Shown: positions 23,065-34,323 of the stretch, piece after piece
Position numbering within the stretch: position 1 is the first letter of the stretch
Layout: each line of letters opens with the position of its first letter
Origin: Salvia splendens
Lineage: Eukaryota; Streptophyta; Magnoliopsida; Lamiales; Lamiaceae
NCBI RefSeq assembly: GCF_004379255.2
Contig: NC_056046.1
Location: 11,904,001 to 11,968,000 of the forward strand
DNA length: 64,000 nucleotides
Direction of reading: 5' to 3'
Notes under the pieces: generated by a model
The model's database searches: none
What the model saw: only the letters and a program-made list of their open reading frames with translations
Told to the model about the DNA's origin: nothing
Position numbers and translations under genes: made by a program

Positions 23065-25109
23065 ATGCCGGCTGAGGAATCAAGTAGCTCCGTGTGGAGT
23101 AGGGAGCAGGATATACAATTTGAGAAGGCAATAGCTTCTTATGGTGAGGAGTGTCCGGATAGATGGGAGAAAATTGCAGCAGAAGTGGCTGGGAAATCTG
23201 TGGAAGAGGTTATGCACCACTACGAACTTCTAGTTGATGATGTAAACGAAATCGAGGCTGGCTTTGTAGAAGTTCCATGTTACAATTCTTCTTCAGATGG
23301 TTCGGCTGGTCATGCTGGTGATGAAGCAACTACTAAGAAGGGCGGCTATTCTGGAAATTCAAACAGTGACACAAATCGGGGATCCAAGTCTTCTAAGATG
23401 GACCAGGAGCGTCGTAAGGGTATTGCTTGGACAGAGGGCGAACACAGGTAAATTACTCTGCACTTGATTGCCATGTTCTAATCTCATATTGAGTAAACTG
23501 GTTTAGACTAGGTGGGCCAGCTTTATCATAACAAAGTATGCAATTAAATATTTCATCTTACCAGATATCTTCCAAGTTTCCAACTCGTTTCTTTTCGTGG
23601 AGCTACTCGTTTGATACTGTTCTGGAATAAAGAATGCTATATGCTCCTGTTTAATGTCTAGCATTGAAGTGCCTAAAATCGTATCTTCCTAATGTGTACT
23701 TGGTTGAGAAGTGGTTAACTTAAAATGTAACATCTATAAGGAAATCTTGCACACCTTAGATGCTGTTTCTAGTATGTCTTTTCCTTTAATATTTGGCATC
23801 TTTACTGAGTAAAGTCGAGGTTTTTGTCTTAATGTGCGCCTGCACAATATGCTCGTACACTCGTGCTAGATATACAACTTGTACCCACCCCTAAGGGTGG
23901 TGGTAACCTTGGTGCCATTTTGGACTTTGTCTATACCTTTTAAACACAATTGAAGAGCTAGCATACATTGGTTAGTCATCTCCAATTTCTGATAAGGCAA
24001 ATGTTATTAAACATAGTTAGCTATACATTCTAGTATCGACTATTGATACATTTTCTCAGTTTCATACGTAGTTATATTTTGGGATTTTAGAAATATTACA
24101 TCCCAATGTTAATAGGTACCCCCAGTCAATATCTCGAAGGAGTATTTTAGCTGCAAAGATATTTTCTTTCTGGGAATTTTGTGGCTGCAGACCTGTGCAA
24201 GGTGCAGAAACATTAAACCAATGCCTTATTTTGATTTAGAAATCAACCTATTGTTATATTTATGTTTAGTACTTTAAGTCAGCGTCTATAGCAATTGTGG
24301 GTCGTGATTTTACTCTTTTAAAACTCTCGCACAAACCTGAAATGGTAGTTTAGTTGAAGATATTAGCAATAGAATTCGGTAGACACTTAAGATATGCAAC
24401 TTCTTATAGAACTCTACTAAAAAAGTATCCGGGATGTATATATGCACATCCTTTATTTGTACTTTCATCATCTTCTATAGCAGATGTGAAGAATGCCAGA
24501 AAATTTGAAAAAGTTTTGGGTGATTAAGATACATGTCGTTAGGTTATTCTCCATATTGCAGATGTTATGGCTCTCGACAGAACGTGAAGTTTAGCTTGTT
24601 GATAGTTTCACTAACTCGTGTGCTCAAAAAACAGGTTGTTTCTCCTGGGACTGGACAAATACGGTAAAGGTGATTGGAGAAGCATTTCTCGGAATTTTGT
24701 GGTGACAAGGACTCCTACACAAGTGGCCAGCCACGCTCAGAAGTATTTTATTCGTTTGAACTCCATGAACAAAGATAGGAGGCGATCAAGCATCCATGAC
24801 ATTACCAGTGTCAGCTGCGGAAATGTTTCAGAGCCTCAAGTTCCGATCACCGGTCAAACTAATGGTGGAGGTTCATCTGGAAAACCTATCAAATCCCTCC
24901 CTCAATCTCCTGTTGCTGCCACAGGAATTGGCATGTATGGGTCTCCAACTATGGGACAACCAATCGGAGGGCCTATTGTTTCAGCAGTCGGCACACCAGT
25001 AAATCTTCCACCACCTCCGCACCTGGCATATCCAGTTCATGGCTCCGTGGTTCCAGGTGCTCCGCTGAATATGGCTCCCGTGTCTTACCCAGTGCAGCGT
25101 CATAGGTAA
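23065..25109 (+). CDS. SRM1: SRM1/DIVARICATA-like MYB (SANT) transcription factor
   Basis: 285-aa nuclear DNA-binding protein in two exons, 23065-23447 and 24635-25109, joined in frame at [15 protein letters not shown]. The first SANT repeat (residues ~10-60) includes [17 protein letters not shown] and [12 protein letters not shown]. The second, plant CCA1/I-box-type repeat spans the intron ([15 protein letters not shown], then [11 protein letters not shown]) and ends in the diagnostic SHAQKYF motif, followed by the conserved [10 protein letters not shown]. The C-terminus is Gly/Pro-rich. The layout and residues match Arabidopsis SRM1 (salt-related MYB1, ~300 aa) closely; it could equally be named DIVARICATA-like. 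The second repeat in this family binds I-box/TATCCA-type elements. A 39-bp direct duplication lies in the 3' UTR. Confidence 0.93.
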
Positions 25110-25190
25110 TTCCGGCTGAGAATTATGGCAGATGCATTTTTATTTCATTTTTAATGTTATAAATTAGAAATAAGCCATAAACTGAACCCA

Positions 25191-25268
25191 ACCTGTGTAG
25201 GCAAATTATGTCTCAAGTCATCAAAGTTGACCTGTATAGGCAAATTATGTCTCAAGTCTTCAAAGTTG
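25191..25268. repeat. Tandem duplication of 39 bp in the MYB 3' UTR
   Basis: Two adjacent near-identical copies (25191-25229, 25230-25268) starting acctgtgtaggcaaatta and acctgtataggcaaatta. Confidence 0.8.
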
Positions 25269-26061
25269 TTATGGTTGGACTTGTAAAATGTATACTATTA
25301 TCTGTAACTTTAGAAATAGAACAGTTTTATTAGCCACTAATCTTTTTAACAGTGTCTCTGTTATTTAGTATCATGTCACTCCACTCCTAGCTCGGAGGTT
25401 TCAATGTGGGACAATTATCCAAACAAACTAACATATGTCTGCTTTCATGAAAGAAATACAGTGAGAGGCATGCAAAATTAAGAGCTTTACGCATTACCTT
25501 TAAAAAGAGTTTGATTATTCGTTGTAGTTACATTATTAATTATCAATCTTATAAAGCTCGATTCAAGAGAATGGAGAAAAAGATCATGATTGATGTATCA
25601 TATTTGTGTTTTTCGATTAAAGTTCAAAGGCAATTCAATGGAGACAGCACATAACTACACAATGATGGATAAAAAATCATCGGGGAACTATAGTTCAACG
25701 GAATATCATAATGTCTTTTTTTTGCGTCAGTCAAAATGTTAACTTATTAAAATAATTAAGGATATATTTAGGGAGTTAGTAATCATATTTAACAACTTAA
25801 TTTGGTTAAAATTGAGATTAAAAACGTTGAACGTTAAAATTTGATGAAAAAGTTAACTTTGGACCGATTGTGATCCGAGTTGAAATGTTTGGGATCCGAG
25901 TTAGTTTTTCAACTCTTTCATGCATATGAAAAGATTAATCATTGTAACCATCTTAAGTTGCTGCGATTTTCTCACGAGTGGTCCGGAGTGGATCAACAAG
26001 ACAATCTATATGATTAATCAAGAAAAATCACCACTAATTACAAAAAAAGAATTTCAACTGT
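25269..26061. other. Spacer with a foldback-element fragment
   Basis: AT-rich spacer. Around 25858-25892 the stretch ggaccgattgtgatccgag matches an internal part of the foldback element at 32553-32860, so a decayed copy is likely. Nothing else recognised. Confidence 0.4.
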
Positions 26062-26200
26062 GATTTGGGTGGGGTGCGCCAAGCCATGGCAGTAGTGCAA
26101 CGCCAAGGCGACACTCGAAAGCAAGCTACCATAATGGGCTCTTCCCCTCAAAAAATAAATTTAATATCGTGTGAGTCAATGTCTTGAATATATCAGATTT
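26062..26200 (-). pseudogene. U2 snRNA pseudogene, 5'-truncated
   Basis: The minus strand matches the 3' two-thirds of plant U2 snRNA: the Sm-site region TTAAATTTATTTTTTGAGG, the GCTTGC loop and the 3' end GCTTGGCGCACCCCACC. The first ~55 nt, including the branch-point-pairing GTAGTA, are replaced by unrelated AT-rich sequence, so it cannot make a working U2. It lies 85 bp downstream of the U1 gene. Confidence 0.85.
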
Positions 26201-26285
26201 TGAACCACATTAAATTAAAAATCTAAAATTGGAAGTTAGAACTCAATAGAATATGCTACACCCCATAAAACTTTATTCAGAACTT

Positions 26286-26448
26286 GATAGGGGCCGCGCG
26301 AACGCAGGCCCCCTCTGCCACAAATTACGACGCAGGCTCGACCTCTTGGGCCGACCTTAGGCAAGCACCCCTCCAAAGTGCAATGGAAGTCGCTAACCTA
26401 GGCCATGAGCCTAATTGATAGCCCATTGACCCCATCCAGGTAAGTAAT
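26286..26448 (-). ncRNA. U1: U1 spliceosomal snRNA gene, full length
   Basis: About 163 nt matching plant U1 along its whole length. The 5' end carries ACTTACCTG, which pairs with 5' splice sites. Stem-loop I has GGTCAATGGG, the Sm site reads AATTTGTGG, and the 3' stem-loop is GGGGGCC..GCGTTCGCGC..GGCCCC. One extra T precedes the splice-pairing block (ATTACTTACC rather than ATACTTACC). Upstream there are a TATA box and a USE at normal plant Pol II snRNA spacing. Best candidate in the window for an active snRNA gene. Confidence 0.9.
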
Positions 26449-26470
26449 TAAAAAGGTGGTCCTACATTTT

Positions 26471-26521
26471 ATTTTATATGCCAATCCTCCAACATCTTTT
26501 TGTATTTTCTCCATGTGGGAG
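26471..26521 (-). promoter_or_regulatory. U1 promoter: TATA box and USE
   Basis: On the minus strand, a CATATAAAAT TATA box (26472-26480) lies ~25-33 bp before the U1 5' end, and CTCCCACATGG (26511-26521) lies ~63-73 bp before it. The latter matches the plant USE consensus RTCCCACATCG at most positions. The spacing agrees with Pol II-type snRNA promoters. Confidence 0.75.
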
Positions 26522-26903
26522 ATAAATCATAGTAGTATGTTTTCTTCATGTTCTATTTTATGACATTGTTATACGTAAACAGGGTTAAGGCAAGTAGTAA
26601 TTAGGAACAAGCCTTAGTATTTAGTAGAGAATATTGTTACCTATGGAAGTGTTTCACAAATTATGCATAGTATTTTATTGGACAACCACTAAAATTTAGA
26701 ACCTTTTCTCTATATCTATAGCAACATAAACCATATTGCTCTATCTTGTTGCACAAATGACTCATGGATTTATTACTATCAAGTTTTTGCACCATATATC
26801 TGATATAAGTTTCACAGGATGAAACTGAAAAGAGTCTAGTATATAAATCTATTTTTTGCATCCCAAGGCTAAGTAGAAAATGAAAAAAAATGATACATTC
26901 ATC

Positions 26904-27896
26904 TTATTTGAGGCATGATGGATTGATTGCCTGCTGCAAATGTCTCAACGTTCTTTTATGGTTAAGAAATCCCATGAACCAGAATTCGAAATTGTCGTCT
27001 GTCACTATCTCCACGTATTTCTGCCTCGGGTTTTTAACATTCTCACTTTCAACAGCTCTCTTTATTTTGGCTAGAGGGATTATCACCTGCATCATCAAAC
27101 TATTTTCACTCTCCATCTATACATAGGAATTAGGATAACAATTGCAACATAACAATCTAATGATCTACCTTGTAATGTTGTTTTATAAGCGTTCCATTAG
27201 GAGGGCAAGATATTTTGATGGATCTGTCGCTGCAAAAACCAACTCTCTCACTCGAAACAAACAAGAGTCCGGCTATTGGCCCTGCTGTCGTTGATAGATA
27301 GCATTGAGAAGCGGTAAATAGTTTTTCACCATCTATAATGTTAAAGTTGTCGATGAAGATTTTGTGGAGTCCACCAACATGAAGGATTCTTGCCCCTAAC
27401 CTCAACTTTCCTTTCACTGTCTCACTTAATTTTGGTCCTAATCGCACTGTAAAAGTAAGATAGTACAAATATATCACAACATGGACTAATAGTACTACTA
27501 TTATGGTATATTTTTTATTTCTTTTAACAAATATTTTTCATGTAACTTGTAATTACCATGTTCTCGGATGCCTTGAGCAAAAATGTGTAGGTTTTGTCTG
27601 AATTTGAAAACTTTATTGGTAGCTGAATTCACTCTACCTGCACCACAACCCATAAACCACATTAACAAGAGTTTCAGAATTGTAGAAATCAGGGTTTATG
27701 AAAAAGATAGAAGTTTACCACGTCTAGTTTTGGAGGGAGGAGGCAGAATTTGGTATTGATGATCAGACAAATATGTTTGAGCAGAGTTGGTAATCCAATA
27801 TCTGTAATCTTGTGAGGTGATTGGGACTCCAATGACTTGTTTTTCATGCACATTTTGCTTCGGTACATGTCTTGACTGGTTGTGTTGTAGCTCCAT
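26904..27896 (-). CDS. GEM-like GRAM-domain protein, copy 1
   Basis: 239-aa protein in four exons: 27896-27719, 27637-27557, 27446-27169 and 27086-26904, all GT-AG and in frame. The GRAM domain runs from LGPKLSETVKGKLRLGARIL through FTASQCYLSTTAGPIAGLLF and SSERVGFCSDRSIK, then HYKVIIPLAKIKRA. It ends with the typical FWFMGFLNHKRTLRHLQQAI tail. GEM-like proteins bind membrane lipids; some family members respond to ABA or affect epidermal patterning, but no specific role can be assigned here. The copy at 35246-36233 has the same exon structure and strand. A TATA box near 27930-27939 and a conserved TGACTCAGCTTTGTGTCA block (27978-27995) precede it. Confidence 0.92.
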
Positions 27897-29085
27897 TGTG
27901 GTTTGTTGAATTGATGTAATTATGTGAAGGAATTTATAAGTGAAGGAAGGAAGAAGGGTGCTACCTAGTTTGATGCATGACTCAGCTTTGTGTCAACACA
28001 TCACCCAAATACTAAAAGTGAAGATATGATATACAATAATATTCATTTCCAATCAATCCTTTTGAAAAAATGGATCACACTCATTTGAAGTTGCTTTGTT
28101 GCTGGAGTGCTGACCATGTTGAGCAGGACTTGATACATAGATAAGTAATAAAGTGAATAAGTAAAGATTGATTAGTAAGTGGAGATGTGGAAAGGACTAA
28201 TCTCCTGAGCTGCCATCTATACTTTGTGATTCAACAAACCATTTCCTCACTTTTAGGACTGTCTCTTGTAACTTCCAAAGGCCACAATTCATACCTCTAA
28301 CTTCCAGACTTTCAGTTGACAGATCAATTATCAATTGTCTGTAGAAATAAATATATACAAAGTTGGGTCACCCAACTCATAACCTATACAATGAAGCATC
28401 ACTGCGTCATTAATTTTTCTAAATTGCAAGAAACACAAATTAACATTGTTCTTTCACCATTCTCTTTATTTTGTTCTATTCAGATGGATGATGTAAATTT
28501 TGTGGACAAACTTTTATAGCCGACCGCCTCATTACTTGTTTTCTCTTAGTTAACACCTTTTGTTTTGATGCGTGCTGCCCATGTTTGAAGTGTTGATATA
28601 TTACGAAGTCAAAGTTAATTGATGCTAGATAGTAGATACCATCCATATGCCATACGTGAAGATCAGTTGTGGGATCCACTAAAAGTCGCCTTGCGATTCT
28701 TCTTGTAAACCAAAAAAATTTCACTATTTTTCATTTAGAAGTTATCAGTCTCAGTGAGCCTCCACTTATTTATTATCTCATTCATGCTACTTTTTTATTA
28801 TTTGACCTATTTTCTGCGAAAAATTGCCCCAAGGTACCAGGTATGATATTTTCCATACGCGAAATGATATTTTTCATTTCATATTTTCAATCACTTTATG
28901 TTAAATCATCTATCTCTTTCTCTTTATGTAAAATTGGACTTACAATAAAAAATATTGTAAAATTTTTAAATATATTAATTATAAAAATTAAAATTATAAA
29001 TTTAATTGAAAAAATCATCTCTCTCTTTTACTTTTGTTATTTAAACAATTAATCATGTAAGAGGCTCATCTAACACCAATTACAA
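27897..29085. other. GEM-like copy 1 upstream region and spacer
   Basis: Holds the copy-1 promoter (TATA near 27930, conserved 18-bp block at 27978-27995) and a diverged gctgaccatgttg segment near 28110, which is also upstream of copy 2. The rest, to 29085, is AT-rich with no recognised gene. Confidence 0.5.
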
Positions 29086-29137
29086 CTTAGGCCATGAGCC
29101 TTATTAATTAATCATTGATCCGTTCACGTGTAAGAAG
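29086..29137 (-). pseudogene. U1 snRNA pseudogene fragment with retained promoter
   Basis: The minus strand keeps only a degenerate first ~50 nt of U1, including AAGGCTCATGGCCTA. Upstream, a gagtatatag TATA motif (29174-29182) and an almost perfect USE, CTCCCACATCG (29216-29226), remain, slightly farther away than normal. The body after GGCCTA is lost. Confidence 0.65.
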
Positions 29138-29277
29138 AGGAAATAGACGTCCTTGATTTAATTTGTACTCCATGAGTATATAGAAAACCTCCAACATCTC
29201 TTATAGGTACATTCTCGATGTGGGAGAGAGTCATGGTTTATATATTTGTATATGAGTATCATCCATAATTCATTAGA

Positions 29278-29327
29278 GGTCAACCTAAGCCATGGTTCCT
29301 TTCTTACCCGTCCATCAAGGTAAATAC
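29278..29327 (-). pseudogene. Second short U1-like fragment
   Basis: On the minus strand TATTTACCTTGATGGACGGG followed by CCATGGCTTAGGTTGACCT resembles the U1 5' end and stem-loop I with an internal rearrangement. Too short and changed to be functional; assignment is moderate. Confidence 0.5.
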
Positions 29328-29538
29328 GAAGCTCATTGATCCTTCATTTCTTTATATTTGTCATTTCGGCCCTCAATTCAACACTAGATTGTGTTGCAGC
29401 TGCTGCAATTAAAATATTAATCTTTAAAAAGCTTGATTGAAGAGAATGGAGAAAAGATCTGCAGCTGGCAATTCAAGCTACAAAGGGACTCTTCGGAACT
29501 CTATCACCACAGCAGAGCACAGAAAACATTTAAACTAA

Positions 29539-29686
29539 GGCTTAGGTGGGATGCGCCAAGCCATGGCAATAGTGCAACGCCAAGGCGACACAGGCAGCAA
29601 GCTACCGTCATGGACTCTCTCCCTCAAAAAATAAATTTAAGAATAGATACTACACTTGATCTTAGCCAAAAGGCCGAGAATGGTAT
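29539..29686 (-). pseudogene. U2 snRNA pseudogene with internal deletion
   Basis: The minus strand starts ATACCATTCTCGGCC and keeps GGCTAAGATCAAGTGTAGTA (branch-point pairing). It jumps directly from GTATCTATTC to TTAAATTTATTTTTTGAG, deleting ~45 nt (stem-loop II region), and then continues to GCGCATCCCACCTAAGCC. An AGTTTAAAT 3'-box-like motif follows. No USE was found at the expected position. Likely a dead copy. Confidence 0.8.
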
Positions 29687-29954
29687 ACCTTTTACATTAC
29701 ATGTTTCTTCTTTTATTCTCCGCTCTGTGGAAAGTGTACTCAAGATTAGTTTATTTATAAATATCAAGATTCCAATGAATATAATCCATATTTCCACAAT
29801 ACAGCATTTACCTTCAGAATATCTTCGAAAATTCAAAAAAGTTGGCAGATAAGTAATGGTATTATAAATATATTATTATCCACTTACAAAACAAACAATG
29901 CAATCAACAGAAACAATAAATACATTGTAAATATTTTATAAAAATCCCTCAAAT

Positions 29955-31103
29955 TCAAGCTAATTTCTTTGGCAGCGTCGGAGAAGAACCAGAACCAGAA
30001 GCCTCCCCTCTAGGCGGCGACCTCTGCTGCGGCGGCTTCTTCACATACTTCCTTGCCCACACATGCTTCCCATTTATCGAATACTTAGCCTTGTTCCCCT
30101 CAACTATACCATCAATCACCGCTGCCGACTTCGCCACCATCTTCGCATACAACGGCTGCTCATCCACCACCTCTTGCATTATCACATCCTCTATAAAATC
30201 CCCAAATCTCCTACAATACAAAATATCAATATGTCACATCTTTTAATATGTATCAAGAAATTATATTTTGATAGTATATAGTATAATATACCTAGTGAAA
30301 TATTCCCGAACCTCCTCTTCAGTAGTAGGATACCCTTTCGAGAACGTCAAGAAAATCGTACGGTCGTCTGGCGACACCTCTTTCTCCACTTTGCTATCGT
30401 TGAAATTCAAATTCTTAGCAACCAAATTCCCCAACTCCCCCACTATCAGCCTCTGCGCTGCCACGTCGAAAGGCGGGAATACCCCGGCCGCCTCTGCCAC
30501 ATGCAGCTGGGGTAGTCCCATCACATTCGCAGCCGCTTGCAGCGGCGGCGAATGAGGTGGGACCACCACCCCATGCAGCGCCAATCCAGAGTACGGATTA
30601 TACAGCAAATGCATGGGTGGTGGTGGGGGCGGTGCCACGGCGCCGATGAGGTCGCCGAGGGCGCGCCAGCAGACGGTGTTCATAATCTTAGCGACGCTTC
30701 GGTGGACCGTGATGCGGTTGTCGTGGAGGAAACGGAGACTGACGCCGGAGGGGATGTTAAGGAGCTCGGATAAAAGCTTGGCGCCGTCGTCGGCGCCGCC
30801 GATGAAGTGGTCGGACTCGATGCATTTGACGCAGGCGGCGGCCTCGGCGGCGGCAGCGTTGACGAGGAGCGGGGGGAGGGAGGAGACGCGCTTGATGAGG
30901 GTGGAGTCGGCGCACTCGCGCTCGAGCCACATGAGGAAGGCGATGACATGGACGGACTCGACGGGGTCGCGGCGGAGGGCGCGGGTGAGGAGGGCGTAGA
31001 GCTCTCGGTCGATGCTGTGGAACTGTCGGAAGGCGTCGTCGGGGACGTGGGGGCAGGTCTCCAGGGGGAAGAGGGAGTGGGTTTTCATGGCGGCGCCTTC
31101 CAT
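29955..31103 (-). CDS. RRM-like RNA-binding protein of unknown role
   Basis: 355-aa protein in two exons, 31103-30292 and 30210-29955, joined in frame at YFTR|RFGDFIEDV. The N-terminal half (MKTHSLFPLETCPHVPDD, YALLTRALRRDP, FLMWLE) is an uncharacterised plant-specific region with Ala- and Pro-rich stretches. The C-terminal ~100 residues look like an RRM: TIFLTFSKGYP (RNP2-like strand), EEEVREYF, FGDFIEDVIM, then INGKHVWARKYV, before a Ser/Pro/Arg tail. The start at 31103 (MEGAAMK) is preferred because the frame upstream is low-complexity leader. First-exon GC content is far above its surroundings. I recognise the family as plant RRM-like but know no assigned function. Confidence 0.82.
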
Positions 31104-31848
31104 TTTTCTCGGTGATTGATGGGGAGTTGAGGGGGTGAGTGGGGGATGGCATTGTGTGTGGGTGGGGATATATAGGTGGCGGGATGGTGGCGGAGATGCG
31201 ACGGTTGGAGTGGTGGCTGTTGGTGGAGTGGTGTGACGAATTCTGCAATTTTTGGGGTTTGCGTCGATTCGGAGAAGATGAGTGCCGTTTTCTTGTTTTT
31301 TGTTTTTAAATTTTTTTCCCCATTTCGCTCTCAGTATACAGGAAATTTGAAATTTAACAGACAATTTTCTCTCAATTTTAGCGGGAAGGGTGCATGACGT
31401 CTAAATTAATGTTATTTTCAAATTATGTTATTTTCAAATTAAATTACGGTAATATAGAAGTTTAATTAATATACTTCAATAAATATCTCCATAAACAGTA
31501 TAATAATTTATTTTGTAAGGATGCAAATATCGAGACGCAATTACATGCATTGAAAAATTTTAAATAAGATTAATTTAGGACGCAAAAGAAAATGTTCTTA
31601 ATTAAGGATAAATTAACTTAATCATTGCTTTTTTAGGACGCTTTTATTTGTGTCCTCTAATTTTAGTTGTGACACTAATAATAAGGACATTTTTTGAAGT
31701 GTTGTTGATATATTTTAAAATGCAAATTAACATCTTAAATTGTATTAAAAAAATATTCCTAACCAATTTTTTGGTTACAGTGAAACACTTTAAATTAACA
31801 TGTTTAATATGGTGTATTGTGTAACATTAATATGCGTACAAAATAATA
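31104..31848. other. RRM-gene upstream region and spacer
   Basis: GC-rich leader, then AT-rich spacer. No other features recognised. Confidence 0.4.
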
Positions 31849-32068
31849 CTCGTTCTGTCCAAAAAAATAGTCTCATTTTATCATTTTAGAAAATCCACAA
31901 AAAAGTCATTTTTCTAAAAATGGAAAGTTTATTTTTCATACTTTACCCACATTTTCTCTATATCTCTATTACTTTACCTATTTTTGCTCATTTTCTCTAA
32001 CTTTACCAAATTTATCATTAAAACTCGTACTGTCCACAAATGAGACTATTTTTTGTGGACGGAAGGAG
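31849..32068. mobile_element. Stowaway-type MITE
   Basis: A 220-bp element with ends CTCGTTCTGTCC and GGACGGAAGGAG and TA on both sides. Subterminal tgagactattttttgtgg pairs with the left end. Same class as 8396-8592. Confidence 0.8.
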
Positions 32069-32200
32069 TATGAGTTTGGGTATTTGGGAAGATCAGGAAA
32101 GCCCAATAAAGTTTGAAAACTCTAGTTTGTTACCCTTTCATTCATCCTCCAAATAAATTCGAAGTAATTCATTTAGCACGTAATGTATTTATAGATAATA

Positions 32201-32413
32201 CTCCCTTCGTCCCATTAAAGATGACCATCTTTCCCTTTTTGTTTGTCCCAATTAAGATGGCCACCTTCCAATTTTGGAAATAACCCTATCTCTCCTATCT
32301 ACTTATTGAAATATTCAACTGTTTTTTTCCTCTTTAATTTATTCCATCTTACAACACTTCTTAAAATCCCGTGCCACTCAAGAATGTGGCCATCTTAAGT
32401 GGGATAGAGGGAG
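32201..32413. mobile_element. Stowaway-type MITE
   Basis: A 213-bp element with ends CTCCCTTCGTCCCATTAAAG and a complementary right end GGGATAGAGGGAG, TA on both sides. It lies 132 bp from the previous MITE. Confidence 0.82.
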
Positions 32414-32552
32414 TACTTAGTATAAATACTGAATCGATTTATTAACTTTTTGGTTGTCTATAAAATCACAAAGCTCAGTTGTAACATTCTGTTTATCCTT
32501 CTTTTAAAATTTGAATGATAAATCAATGCATTATTGAATATTTGTTAGAGTA

Positions 32553-32860
32553 AAGGCCAAAACTGGTCCTGCCCATTTTATGATTTTGGTCCTATACTTT
32601 ATTTTTTGAATTTTTACATCCTGAACATTTAAACTCGGATCACAATTGGTCATACACTAACAATTCCGTCAATTTTAAACGGTTTTAACCCGATTTTGAG
32701 CAATTTTTAAACGGTTTAAAACCGTTTAAAAATTGACGGAATTGTTAGTGTCGGACCAATTGTGATCTGAGTTGAAATGTTCAGGATGCAAAAACTTAAA
32801 AGATAAAGTATACGACCAAAATTATAAAATGAACATATGTTCAGGACCAGTTTTGGCCTT
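32553..32860. mobile_element. Foldback/mariner-like MITE with long inverted repeats
   Basis: About 308 bp with ends AAGGCCAAAACTGGTCCTG and its complement, TA on both sides. The centre forms a long palindrome around aaacggttttaa / ttaaaccgttt and repeated acaattggtc. It has no coding capacity. A fragment occurs near 25860. Confidence 0.75.
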
Positions 32861-34138
32861 TATTCTATTTTTTGATGTGTCATAATAACTTTTTAGAATC
32901 GATTTCGATGATAAATTCATGCACAGTGTAAGGAGGGAGCGGGTGAGGAATCGCGTCTCCATTTTCACGGAGTGAAGGATTCGTAGTCGGTAACGCAATT
33001 GAATGAGACTCGAATAGATACGTGGGAAGATATTAATTAAGGATTGTGGGTTTAGGCCCAAGAAACCCTAATAATTTATGTCTCAGAATCAAACAAAGGC
33101 CCGCCCCTACTCAGTTTAGGATATACTAATACAAGACTGATTCTACTTATTCTTTTTCATTTAATAATAGTTATTAATATTACTCTTATTAAATTAAATT
33201 AAATGTCGAATCCTTCACTGCGTGAAAATATTAATCCTATATAACACGATTTCTATGAAGTTGTTAATCTCAGTTTCAATACAGTTAGTCAATTAGTGTT
33301 AGTTTAACACTGAAGTAGCCCAAATCTAATAACCAAACCCCAGAGAGATAAATGAAAGTGTAGAAAAGATATTTTAATATGAGGCATTCCCACATCGAGA
33401 ATAGAATAGATGTAGAGAGAGGGCAATGGGTGATTATTATGGTAACGATGAGATTATTGAAAAGTATGATCCTTCAGGCAAGTTTTGAAGGGGAAGTGAT
33501 GAGTGATAAAAACTCGCAAATAAAAATGCGACAAGGGTGTCTGCTCCGCCTGTTTTACGACAATTTGGCGCTCTCATCTATACCTTTCTGATCCCTCTTG
33601 TCGGACTCTTTTTTTTTTTCTATAGTTTTTATTCTTATTCCTCTTTATTGTGTTTTTAGTAATTATACAAATTTATTTTTTTATCATGAATTCATTTTTT
33701 CTTTTACAATAAATATGTTTGATAATATTATCTCATTTTTCTTGATTCTTATATCTAATGAAATGAGATATAGTAGTATTTGATAAAATTTAAGTATTAT
33801 TTACATGGAAATTTAATTGGCCAAATTAAGCACTTTTCTACCTGCTAGGATTCAACAAGAATATTAATTGTCCAAATTACACATTTTTTGCGTCAATAAA
33901 AGTATTCTTTGCCAGTTGCACACTTTTTTATCCTACTCCCACCTTTTTTTCATCTATATATGAATGAAAATTTTTTGGGCATCAGAATCCAATTTGTTAT
34001 TTTAAAAATAGTATCTTAACATTAAAATCTACTATTATAGGTTTGTAAATTGTAAATTAAAACATACTCCAATTATAAACTTAAACTAACATAAACACAA
34101 AACAATTGTGTGGACCAAGCCACGATTTACAAACCTAA
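32861..34138. other. Spacer with a promoter-like segment
   Basis: Near 33045-33075 the sequence ggtttaggcccaagaaaccctaa combines a site-II-like GGCCCA with a telo-box AAACCCTAA, a pairing typical of promoters of translation-related plant genes. No gene body is attached. The remainder is AT-rich and empty. Confidence 0.4.
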
Positions 34139-34323
34139 GAATTGTGTGGGGTGGACCAAGCCACGATAGTGTAATGCAATGCCACGAAGACGCTCGAGAG
34201 CTCCAATAGCAAGGAACCGTGGGGGTTCTCCCCCTCAAGAAATAAATTTAATATTTAATTGTGAGTCGATACTCTCATGTCAGATACTACACTTGATCCT
34301 AGTCAAAAGGCCGAGAAAAATGT
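34139..34323 (-). pseudogene. U2 snRNA pseudogene, diverged
   Basis: The minus strand reads ATTTTTCTCGGCCTTTTGAC, then GGATCAAGTGTAGTATCTGA (branch-pairing GTAGTA kept). A shortened, changed stem-loop II, TTAAATTTATTTCTTGAGG and a degenerate 3' stem-loop follow, up to GGTCCACCCCACAC. Several arms no longer pair. A 156-bp part of it is tandemly duplicated to its right. Confidence 0.75.

Noticed and set aside
30537..31248. Several Gly-, Arg- or Pro-rich open frames around the RRM-like gene
   Set aside because: Shadows of the GC-rich first exon; low-complexity composition and no conserved motifs.
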